In this document: positions 1 to 4,638 of the stretch, in pieces
How the letters are laid out: the number at the start of each line of letters is the position of its first letter
Position numbering within the stretch: position 1 is the first letter of the stretch
Assembly (NCBI GenBank): GCA_902782955.1
Contig: CACZPD010000275.1
Coordinates: forward strand, 1 to 5,064
Direction of reading: 5' to 3'
From: an uncultured Erysipelotrichaceae bacterium
GTDB lineage: Bacteria > Bacillota_I > Bacilli_A > Erysipelotrichales > Erysipelotrichaceae
Length of the DNA stretch: 5,064 nucleotides
Position numbers and translations under genes: made by a program
Notes under the pieces: generated by a model
What the model was told of the DNA's origin: nothing
The model's database searches: none
The model's input: the letters and a program-made list of their open reading frames with translations, nothing else

Positions 1-62
1 TCCGGTTCCCTTTTTTATGCAGTTATCACATTTTTGCTTTTGTGCTCCGTATATATTTGCGG

Positions 63-599
63 TTAAGCAGTTTCGCTTCCCTCACCTGCTTTGACGTAAT
101 AACGCCTGATCGTTTCCACCATCTTCCGGTTCTGAAGGCCTGTCTCGATCTCATCCATATCCACACTTCGTCCGGACATGATGCCCTGAATCAGGACCTC
201 GGCATACATGACCTCCCGTGTCTTCTGATCTTTCAGATAACTGAGCAGATCGATATTCATGCTTTGATTGATCCCGTCGATCATGCCTGTATAAAAGGTA
301 CAGTCTTCACCGAATAGTTTTCCGATACTTTCAATATACTGAAATCCCGTAACTACATCTTCCAGCCGCATCATTCTGCGGCCTGCCGCAAAACTTCCGC
401 CGTTAAGCAGTCTGTCCGCAGTCGTATCCAGTACATCACACAGTTCAAGAAGAATCCCTGTGTCAGGCAAAGCATCGCCGGTCTCCCATTTTGAAACAGC
501 CTGAAATGTTACGTTCAGTTTGTCCGCCAGTTCTTTCTGGGTCATTCCTGCCGATTTCCGCAGGTGTTTGATATAATTTCCTATTTTCAATGTATCCAT
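63..599 (-). CDS. XRE-family (Cro/C1-type) helix-turn-helix transcriptional regulator, 178 aa
   Basis: This is a DNA-binding cytosolic regulator. Residues about 6-62 form a Cro/C1 helix-turn-helix domain, with the recognition region MTQKELADKLNV-TFQAVSKWE at 19-39 and the usual acidic/proline turn GDALPD after it. Residues about 75-172 form a mainly helical C-terminal region that I do not recognise; it may serve dimerisation or ligand sensing. The start is ATG at 599, because AAAGGAG lies 5 bases upstream; the longer reading from a GTG at 614 would put this ribosome binding site inside the gene. It is divergent from the HAD phosphatase gene, and a perfect dyad in the shared gap is a candidate operator, which suggests autoregulation and perhaps control of the neighbour. 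The HTH call is firm; the regulated genes and any ligand are inference. Confidence 0.92.
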   Translation of the reverse strand: MDTLKIGNYIKHLRKSAGMTQKELADKLNVTFQAVSKWETGDALPDTGILLELCDVLDTTADRLLNGGSFAAGRRMMRLEDVVTGFQYIESIGKLFGEDCTFYTGMIDGINQSMNIDLLSYLKDQKTREVMYAEVLIQGIMSGRSVDMDEIETGLQNRKMVETIRRYYVKAGEGSETA

Positions 600-604
600 A
601 ATGA

Positions 605-611
605 CTCCTTT
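605..611 (-). promoter_or_regulatory. Ribosome binding site of the XRE regulator
   Basis: On the minus strand this reads AAAGGAG and lies 5 bases before the ATG at 599. It decides the start in favour of that ATG over the GTG at 614. Confidence 0.85.
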
Positions 612-643
612 CACCAGTAATATACAGCCCCTGCCCTAACTCT

Positions 644-673
644 ACTATAACGGGATTTTTGAATATATTCTAA
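644..673 (-). promoter_or_regulatory. Weak candidate promoter of the XRE regulator
   Basis: On the minus strand there is TATAGT (644-649) as a possible -10 and TTAGAA (668-673) as a poor -35 (3 of 6 matches), spaced 18 bases. It would start transcription about 40 bases before the ribosome binding site. The assignment rests mainly on the -10. Confidence 0.3.
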
Positions 674-684
674 TATGATTAGAA
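668..684. promoter_or_regulatory. Perfect 7-bp dyad in the divergent XRE/HAD gap, candidate operator
   Basis: TTCTAAT (668-674) and ATTAGAA (678-684) are perfect inverted repeats separated by ATG. The site lies midway between the two divergent starts. On the minus strand TTAGAA (668-673) sits 18 bases before TATAGT (644-649), a plausible but weak promoter for the regulator, so the dyad would cover its -35 element. Small size and a dyad next to its own gene fit autoregulation by an XRE dimer. No protein-site match is known to me, so operator function is inferred. Confidence 0.4.
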
Positions 685-763
685 ATCTGAATTCTGACAC
701 AATTTGTATGAATGGAAAATCAACTGCTTCCCTTTTCCGTTACAATATAAGCAGAGACATGAC

Positions 764-768
764 GGAGG
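764..768 (+). promoter_or_regulatory. Ribosome binding site of the HAD phosphatase
   Basis: GGAGG lies 5 bases before the ATG at 774. The reading frame is open further upstream to an ATG at 675, but that codon has no ribosome binding site and the extra residues do not resemble the family, so 774 is the start. Confidence 0.9.
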
Positions 769-773
769 ATCCT

Positions 774-1616
774 ATGAGCAAAATCGTATTTCTGGATGTT
801 GACGGCACCCTGATCGATTACCAGACAAAAACACCGCCGAGCGCAAAAAAAGCGATCGATCTGGCCCGTAAAAACGGACACAAAGTATATATCTGCACCG
901 GCTGTTCCAAAGCGGAGATCCTGCAGAGAGACCTGCCGGAGCTGGATGGAATGATCGGTGCCAACGGCGGTTATGTGGAAGATCAGGGAGAAGTCATCCT
1001 GCATCAAAGCCTGACGAAAGAACAGGTAAAGCATGTTGTTGACTGGTGCGGTGAAAGACATATCGGATATGTACTGGAAGCCAATTCGGGGCGTTATTAC
1101 GATGACTGGTTCCTGGAACAGGGACCGGAAGCCTATGTGAAATATGTCCGCGGCAAGAATGGCGGCGATACCGATTATGACAGGCAGAGAAAACGCATAC
1201 AGGAACAGTTCTTCTATGTACACGGGGAAACTGCTTACCGCACTGACGTAAACAAGATCTCCTTTGTGCTGCGCACCTATCAGGATCACCTTGATTCCAT
1301 AGAAGAATTCCCGGATATGATCGCGCATACCTGGGGAGGTGTCGGGGAAACTGCCCTTTTCGGTGATCTTGCCCCGGCCGGCATCACCAAAAAATTCGCG
1401 ATCGAAAAGCTGCTTGAGCATCTGCACGCTGATCAGAAAGACACGATCTCTTTCGGTGACGCCAAGATCGACCTGTCCATGTTCGAACTCTGCGCATTCA
1501 ATGTCGCAATGGGCAACGGCGGTCCGGAGATCAAGGAAGCCGCGGATTATATTACGACGGATGTCAACGACGACGGTCTGTACAACGCTTTTAAATATCT
1601 GAAGCTGATCGATTAA
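774..1616 (+). CDS. Cof-type HAD-superfamily hydrolase (phosphatase), 280 aa
   Basis: This is a cytosolic Mg-dependent phosphatase of the Cof/class IIB HAD group, whose members dephosphorylate small sugar phosphates or related metabolites; the substrate here cannot be told. Motif I is FLDVDGTL at 6-13, with nucleophile D8 and general acid/base D10. Motif II is ICTGCSK at 40-46, with T42. A cap domain fills about 80-190. Motif III lysine is K206 or K207 in GITKKFAIEKLL. Motif IV is GDAKIDLSMF at 228-237, with D229 and D233, followed by the family's AMGNGGPEIKEAADYIT block. Two positions depart from the commonest consensus: Cys-Ser follows the motif II Thr-Gly where Arg is frequent, and Ile replaces Asn before D233. 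Both acidic metal ligands remain, so it should be active. Length is normal for the family. It is divergent from the XRE regulator. Confidence 0.93.
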   Translation: MSKIVFLDVDGTLIDYQTKTPPSAKKAIDLARKNGHKVYICTGCSKAEILQRDLPELDGMIGANGGYVEDQGEVILHQSLTKEQVKHVVDWCGERHIGYVLEANSGRYYDDWFLEQGPEAYVKYVRGKNGGDTDYDRQRKRIQEQFFYVHGETAYRTDVNKISFVLRTYQDHLDSIEEFPDMIAHTWGGVGETALFGDLAPAGITKKFAIEKLLEHLHADQKDTISFGDAKIDLSMFELCAFNVAMGNGGPEIKEAADYITTDVNDDGLYNAFKYLKLID

Positions 1617-1652
1617 AAATCATCAAAGCTGTCCATCAGCGGATGTAAATAA

Positions 1653-1710
1653 TCAGCTGTCCCTTTTCCCTTTCGCGGAAAGGAGTTTTCTTCCCGTGCA
1701 GCACAGCTGA
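1653..1710 (+). repeat. 8-bp inverted repeat enclosing the terminator-like hairpin
   Basis: TCAGCTGT (1653-1660) and ACAGCTGA (1703-1710) are perfectly complementary and enclose the hairpin at 1669-1683. A second copy of AGCTGTCC occurs at 1627-1634 (the other is 1655-1662), so ACAGCT at 1703-1708 could pair with either copy. The arrangement lies in the leader of the lipoprotein gene, about 40 bases before its start. A regulatory role is not established. Confidence 0.35.
1669..1692 (+). terminator. Probable rho-independent terminator after the HAD gene
   Basis: CCTTTC (1669-1674) and GAAAGG (1678-1683) form a perfect 6-bp stem with a GCG loop. It is followed by AG and a T-rich tail, TTTTCTT (1686-1692). 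The stem is short and the tail imperfect, so termination may be partial, leaving some read-through into the lipoprotein gene, for which I find no clear separate promoter. Confidence 0.45.
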
Positions 1711-1735
1711 AACAGCGCGTAACAACATACATGCA

Positions 1736-1740
1736 GGAGG
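1736..1740 (+). promoter_or_regulatory. Ribosome binding site of the lipoprotein gene
   Basis: GGAGG lies 8 bases before the ATG at 1749. An in-frame ATG at 1731 would place this site inside the gene, so 1749 is the start. This matters because it puts the lipoprotein signal peptide exactly at the N-terminus. Confidence 0.88.
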
Positions 1741-1748
1741 CGGATAAA

Positions 1749-2279
1749 ATGAATAAACCAGTAATTTTGGTCATGATTGTCCTTTTTTCCCTGCCGGCAG
1801 TCTTATTATCAGGATGCGGTAAAACAGACCGGAAAACTGCCGGACCAGAAAATGCGAAAAAGATCTATCTTGCCGGTCCTTTCTTTAACGACAGGGAGAT
1901 AGAGAATGTCGAATATGCAGAGAAAATTCTGCAGGAAAAAGGATTTTCTTTATTCAGCCCCATGCGGCACAGCGTTGATACCGACAGGGGCACGCCGGAA
2001 TGGGCAAGAATGATTTTTGAAATGGACAGAGAGGAAATCAAAAAAGCGGATGTTGTTGTAGCATTGTATTACGGTGCCTACAGCGATACCGGTACGGCAT
2101 GGGAATGCGGATACGCTGCAGCGCTCGGTATACCGGTCGTGCTCGTGCATGCAGACAGGGAAGCCGGTTCAAACCTGATGATGCACGCAGGATGCACAAC
2201 GAATATCGATCTGGAAGATCTGGCAGATTATGATTTTGATCAGATGCCGGTCTATGAATATACCGGAAAGATGTTCTGA
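1749..2279 (+). CDS. Lipoprotein with nucleoside 2-deoxyribosyltransferase domain, 176 aa
   Basis: The N-terminus is a lipoprotein signal peptide: K3, a hydrophobic stretch 5-20, and lipobox L20-S-G-C23, so the mature protein should be lipid-anchored at Cys23 on the outer face of the membrane. Residues about 38-176 match nucleoside 2-deoxyribosyltransferases, which move deoxyribose between nucleobases through a covalent glutamate intermediate. From memory of the Lactobacillus leichmannii enzyme I can place IYLAGPFFNDRE (39-50) on its IYFGAGWFTDRQ, D93 on Asp72, D113 on Asp92, E119 in TAWECGYA on nucleophile Glu98, and NLMM (142-145) on the NLM substrate loop. The C-terminal tail also aligns to the last residue, Phe here and Tyr there. 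The catalytic set therefore looks intact. It is followed after 14 bases by the YbjQ-type gene, so the two form an operon. Activity could be transfer or simple nucleosidase action; the extracellular location is inferred from the signal peptide. Confidence 0.88.
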   Translation: MNKPVILVMIVLFSLPAVLLSGCGKTDRKTAGPENAKKIYLAGPFFNDREIENVEYAEKILQEKGFSLFSPMRHSVDTDRGTPEWARMIFEMDREEIKKADVVVALYYGAYSDTGTAWECGYAAALGIPVVLVHADREAGSNLMMHAGCTTNIDLEDLADYDFDQMPVYEYTGKMF

Positions 2280-2280
2280 G

Positions 2281-2285
2281 GGAGG
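2281..2285 (+). promoter_or_regulatory. Ribosome binding site of the YbjQ-type gene
   Basis: GGAGG lies only 2 bases before the ATG at 2288 but 8 bases before the in-frame ATG at 2294, so the latter is the better start. It begins two bases after the stop codon of the lipoprotein gene, consistent with translation from one messenger. Confidence 0.8.
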
Positions 2286-2293
2286 TCATGAAT

Positions 2294-2581
2294 ATGGATA
2301 AAAGAATTATGACAACTCTGGGTTCTTATCCCGGATATGAAGTCGAAAAAGACCTGGGTATCATTTTTGCTTTTGATCAGGAGTTTGTTCCGTTCAGGAA
2401 TCTCTGGCAGATGGATGAAGCACTGGAAAGAACGTATGAACTGCTCTGGCAGAAAGCAGTTAAAAAAGGTGCCAATGCAGTGCTGGGAATCAATATGTGT
2501 TTCGCCCCTGAAAAATCCCTTCCGGTGCTGATGGGAACTGCCGTGATCCTGAATAAAATACCTGAAAACAAAAATATCTGA
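2294..2581 (+). CDS. UPF0145 / YbjQ-type small protein, 95 aa
   Basis: The sequence has the layout of the YbjQ (UPF0145) family: an N-terminal TTLGSYPGYEVEKDLGIIFA segment (7-26), a central helix with ALERTYELLWQKAVKKGANAVLGIN (43-67), and a terminal strand ending in GTAVIL (81-86). The GANAV(L/V)GI and GTAV signatures are characteristic. Family members are small cytosolic alpha/beta proteins thought to form rings; a metal-binding role has been proposed, but function is not settled. This copy is a little shorter than usual (about 105 residues) because the region between the first strand and the helix is compact. There is no signal peptide, so unlike its operon partner it should be cytosolic. 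No terminator with a clear U-tract follows it. Confidence 0.82.
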   Translation: MDKRIMTTLGSYPGYEVEKDLGIIFAFDQEFVPFRNLWQMDEALERTYELLWQKAVKKGANAVLGINMCFAPEKSLPVLMGTAVILNKIPENKNI

Positions 2582-2619
2582 CAACAGATTGTACCGGATC
2601 CCTGAAAGAGAAACTATTC

Positions 2620-2649
2620 TTCCCATTCTGCTGAAATAAGAAGTATAAT
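2620..2649 (+). promoter_or_regulatory. Promoter upstream of the small membrane protein gene
   Basis: A perfect TATAAT (2644-2649) is preceded at 18 bases by TTCCCA (2620-2625, 4 of 6 matches to TTGACA). Transcription would start near 2656, leaving a leader of about 110 bases. The leader holds two small stem-loops: CCGGG/CCCGG (2673-2677 with 2689-2693) and CTGCC/GGCAG (2728-2732 with 2746-2750), the second ending 4 bases before the ribosome binding site. Neither has a U-tract. Confidence 0.55.
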
Positions 2650-2754
2650 AATAGGACAAAGCATATTCTATTCCGGGCATACATCTTTCCCGGCTCTCAC
2701 ATCCGTAAATAATCAATATGTACCGTACTGCCGCAAATCAGAGCAGGCAGAACG

Positions 2755-2761
2755 AAGGAGG
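2755..2761 (+). promoter_or_regulatory. Ribosome binding site of the small membrane protein
   Basis: AAGGAGG lies 6 bases before the ATG at 2768 and only 3 before the adjacent in-frame ATG at 2765, favouring 2768 as the start. Confidence 0.82.
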
Positions 2762-2767
2762 CACATG

Positions 2768-2932
2768 ATGGATAAAAACTCTGTACTGCAGCTGGCTGTC
2801 GCTGCGATGACGATCGGACTGTTTCTGGTTTCCTGGCTGGTATTCCATCATATCAGATGGTTTGACTGGGCACTGCTGGTGGTCGGAGTTCTTGATCTGG
2901 TCGTATTCTTTCTTGACCTCAAAAAAAAATAG
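2768..2932 (+). CDS. Small two-helix membrane protein, 54 aa, function unknown
   Basis: The reading frame MDKNSVLQLAVAAMTIG... ends in LKKK and TAG. Residues about 8-27 and 34-50 are strongly hydrophobic and are separated by a short polar turn HHIRWFDW (27-34), so a hairpin of two transmembrane helices with both ends inside is likely (the Lys-rich tail fits the positive-inside rule). It has a strong ribosome binding site, its own TATAAT promoter and a terminator downstream, which together support a real gene despite its length. The last three lysine codons make a run of nine A residues just before the stop. I do not recognise a family. It could be a small envelope protein or a toxin-like peptide, but no antitoxin RNA or partner gene is evident. 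Confidence 0.78.
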   Translation: MDKNSVLQLAVAAMTIGLFLVSWLVFHHIRWFDWALLVVGVLDLVVFFLDLKKK

Positions 2933-2953
2933 AATCTGCCCTCTTTGAACCTG

Positions 2954-3002
2954 CCGCGTATTTATAGACATGTTTTCAATTCCTGCGGTTACGCGGATGT
3001 CT
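2954..3002 (+). repeat. Two interleaved inverted repeats after the small membrane protein gene
   Basis: CCGCGTA (2954-2960) is perfectly complementary to TACGCGG (2990-2996), and AGACAT (2966-2971) to ATGTCT (2997-3002). The arms alternate A-B-A'-B', so the two helices are either mutually exclusive folds or a pseudoknot. A pseudoknot would be strained because no bases separate the two 3' arms and only 5 separate the 5' arms. The pairs could also be chance. Confidence 0.35.
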
Positions 3003-3020
3003 TTATCGTGAACATGAAAT

Positions 3021-3070
3021 AAAGATGACGGTGAATGTCCCCGACCGGACACGCATCCGCCATCTTTTTT
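3021..3070. terminator. Bidirectional terminator between convergent genes
   Basis: AAAGATG-A-CGG (3021-3031) pairs with CCG-C-CATCTTT (3057-3067) through 7 and 3 base pairs with one mismatch. An inner TGTCC/GGACA stem (3036-3040 with 3047-3051) caps it. On the plus strand it ends in TTTTTT (3065-3070), ending the small membrane protein transcript. On the minus strand the tail reads TTTATTT, and the hairpin starts 21 bases after the stop of the PstS-like gene, so it serves both. Confidence 0.8.
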
Positions 3071-3091
3071 ATGTCTTATTCTGAAATGCCG

Positions 3092-4462
3092 CTACTGAAC
3101 GGGAACCAGCGTATACCCTTCTTCCAGCATATGCAGATCTGAATCATATTCTGTCTTCATAACACGGTATCCGTCTTTCGAACCTTCCAGATAGAAAACA
3201 GCCTGGCCGTCCGCATAACTTGTGCAATGCAGAAGATCATCTTCCTCCTGGCGGTAGATGAACCCGGTGTAATCCCTGCGGGATGTCCGGAGATGGAACA
3301 GCCAGGGATCTTCTTCCCCGTCTCCCCAGTACATAATGATCCTGCGGTCCGGATCTTCAGGACAGATATATTCAGCCGAAGGCATAGGAGGCAGATCATT
3401 TTCCGTCCGGATCTTCGGCGTCCGATCTTTCAGGCTTCCGTAACCTGTGCTCTCAATGATCTCCTGCGCATCATCCGTAAGCAGGAATTCCAGCATCTTT
3501 TTCACGGATGGTTTCGGGTTCGAATCCAGATAAGCGCAGACCACATCGACAATGATGGGATAACTTCCGTCCGCAATGTTGTCTATGCTTGGTTCTATCC
3601 CGTCAACTTTCAGGATCTTTACATCCTTTTCCTGCTGAAGTCCTTCCAGAAAATAACGGAACGTATAGCCAAGAGCGCCTTTCTCATTATGATATTGCTT
3701 TACATTCTGAATGACCCCTGTCATGGAGCTGTAAGTCTCATAAGTCATCGGTTCTTTCAGCGATACATCTCCCATGAAGTACCGCATCATAACCTGTGAA
3801 CCGGATTCCTCCGGACGCTGGAATGCAAGGATCTCCTGATCTTTTCCGCCTACTTCACTCCAGTTGACGATATCCCCATGATAGATGGCGCGCAGCTGAT
3901 CGACAGTCAGACTGTCGACAGGATTATCTTTCTCTGTAAAGAAAACAAACGCTTCCCTGCCGATCACAAGCGTGCTGATCTGTCTCTGCAGTTCAGAGGC
4001 ATACTCTTTCTGGGATTCGGCCGGACGGGCACCAAAAAAGAGATCGGTCTCTCCGTTGATCAGACGGTTATACCCGTAAACACTGTTGGTGAACGTGACG
4101 ATCTTCCCGTTTGTCTGTCTGACATTACGGTTTTTATTTTCGATCTGATCGATGTCCGCGTATACCGCTTTTGCCAGCGCGGAATAAACAGGATACAACG
4201 CTTCCGCTCCATCAAGAACCGGCATGTCTTCTTCGTTTTCGATCCGCAGGGATGCTTCATGATCCAGTGTATACAGCTTCTCCCCGTCATACACATGGTA
4301 ACCGGTGAAATCCGTAGAGGAATATCCGTTCATGTATTTGAATCCGTGTCCGCCGTAGATCTCCTCGTCACTGTTCTGCAGGGATCTGTAAACCGCAAAC
4401 CCTGCGATCAGACAGAAAAACAGGACCGGGATAATATATCTGAATAATGATTTCTTTTTCAT
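3092..4462 (-). CDS. Membrane-anchored PstS-like substrate-binding protein with C-terminal extension, 456 aa
   Basis: Residues 1-8 are basic and 9-25 hydrophobic, giving an N-terminal anchor or signal sequence without a lipobox, so the rest should lie outside the membrane. Residues about 78-345 have the type II periplasmic-binding fold of PstS-like proteins. Diagnostic blocks are the VLDGAEALYPVYSALA start of lobe 1 (82-97), DLFFGARPAE (140-149), LTVDQLRAIYHGDIVNWSEVGG (185-206), ESGSQ (219-223), and a C-terminal helix LEFLLTDDAQEIIESTGY (324-341). Compared with PstS, the first anion loop (usually Gly-Ser-Thr-rich) is DGAEA and the third carries Arg-Pro, while SGS is kept, so phosphate may not be the ligand. 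Residues about 362-456 are an added, apparently beta-rich region of unknown role. A GGAAGGA site lies upstream of the ATG. No Pst permease, ATPase or PhoU gene is adjacent, so a sensor or cell-surface role is as likely as transport. Confidence 0.85.
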   Translation of the reverse strand: MKKKSLFRYIIPVLFFCLIAGFAVYRSLQNSDEEIYGGHGFKYMNGYSSTDFTGYHVYDGEKLYTLDHEASLRIENEEDMPVLDGAEALYPVYSALAKAVYADIDQIENKNRNVRQTNGKIVTFTNSVYGYNRLINGETDLFFGARPAESQKEYASELQRQISTLVIGREAFVFFTEKDNPVDSLTVDQLRAIYHGDIVNWSEVGGKDQEILAFQRPEESGSQVMMRYFMGDVSLKEPMTYETYSSMTGVIQNVKQYHNEKGALGYTFRYFLEGLQQEKDVKILKVDGIEPSIDNIADGSYPIIVDVVCAYLDSNPKPSVKKMLEFLLTDDAQEIIESTGYGSLKDRTPKIRTENDLPPMPSAEYICPEDPDRRIIMYWGDGEEDPWLFHLRTSRRDYTGFIYRQEEDDLLHCTSYADGQAVFYLEGSKDGYRVMKTEYDSDLHMLEEGYTLVPVQ

Positions 4463-4470
4463 TTATGATT

Positions 4471-4477
4471 TCCTTCC
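4471..4477 (-). promoter_or_regulatory. Ribosome binding site of the PstS-like gene
   Basis: On the minus strand this reads GGAAGGA, ending 8 bases before the ATG at 4462. It is a moderate match to the anti-Shine-Dalgarno sequence. Confidence 0.65.
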
Positions 4478-4490
4478 AAAGTTTATTTGA

Positions 4491-4525
4491 TGTTTACATT
4501 ATAAGTCATTCCTGAAAGGTAAACA
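4491..4525. promoter_or_regulatory. Dyad bracketing the PstS-like promoter, candidate operator
   Basis: TGTTTAC (4491-4497) and GTAAACA (4519-4525) are perfect inverted repeats with centres 28 bases apart. One arm overlaps the -35 element and the other abuts the -10 and start point, so a bound dimer or pair of dimers could block the promoter. A further GTTTA at 4481-4485 lies 11 bases from the one at 4492-4496, about one helical turn. I cannot assign the regulator. Confidence 0.4.
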
Positions 4526-4526
4526 A
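4498..4526 (-). promoter_or_regulatory. Promoter of the PstS-like gene
   Basis: On the minus strand there is TTGTTT (4521-4526) as -35, exactly 17 bases before a perfect TATAAT (4498-4503). Transcription should start near 4491, about 29 bases before the start codon. The consensus -10 and ideal spacing make this the best promoter in the window. Confidence 0.72.
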
Positions 4527-4545
4527 AACAGCTTATATGATGCTG

Positions 4546-4573
4546 TTCATCTTAAACTTCTATCATTTATAAT
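4546..4573 (+). promoter_or_regulatory. Promoter candidate of the YdeI-family gene
   Basis: A perfect TATAAT (4568-4573) is preceded at 16 bases by TTCATC (4546-4551, 3 of 6 matches). Transcription would begin near 4580, giving a leader of about 60 bases that holds the palindrome GGTATACC (4595-4602). Confidence 0.45.
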
Positions 4574-4638
4574 GAAGTCAATGATATGGACAATGGTATA
4601 CCCGCAAAGTTAATTTACCCTGTCATGAAGCTGTTCGC

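Noticed and set aside
1..62. TCCGGTTCCC followed by TTTTTT at 11-16, looking like the right arm and tail of a terminator
   Set aside because: The matching left arm would lie before the window, so the hairpin cannot be confirmed. The rest of this stretch after the XRE gene shows no clear stem either.
741..746. TACAAT as a -10 for the HAD gene
   Set aside because: No acceptable -35 is found at 16-18 bases and it is close to the ribosome binding site; too weak to list as a promoter.
675..773. 33-codon N-terminal extension of the HAD protein from the ATG at 675
   Set aside because: It has no ribosome binding site, its residues do not resemble the family, and GGAGG at 764-768 fits the ATG at 774, where the family's usual MSKIVFLDVDGT start lies.
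2718..2768. 16-codon frame whose TGA overlaps the start of the small membrane protein gene
   Set aside because: It has no ribosome binding site and its last codons are the downstream gene's ribosome binding site read as protein, so a leader peptide is not supported.
3227..3799. Long plus-strand open frames inside 3092-4462
   Set aside because: They lie antisense to the PstS-like gene, lack ribosome binding sites and give no recognisable protein; they are shadows of the minus-strand gene.
4481..4498. TTTATT and TTTACA spaced 11 bases as a Pho box near the PstS-like gene
   Set aside because: The sites only loosely resemble the Bacillus PhoP repeat and lie downstream of the promoter -10; A/T-rich chance matches are likely.
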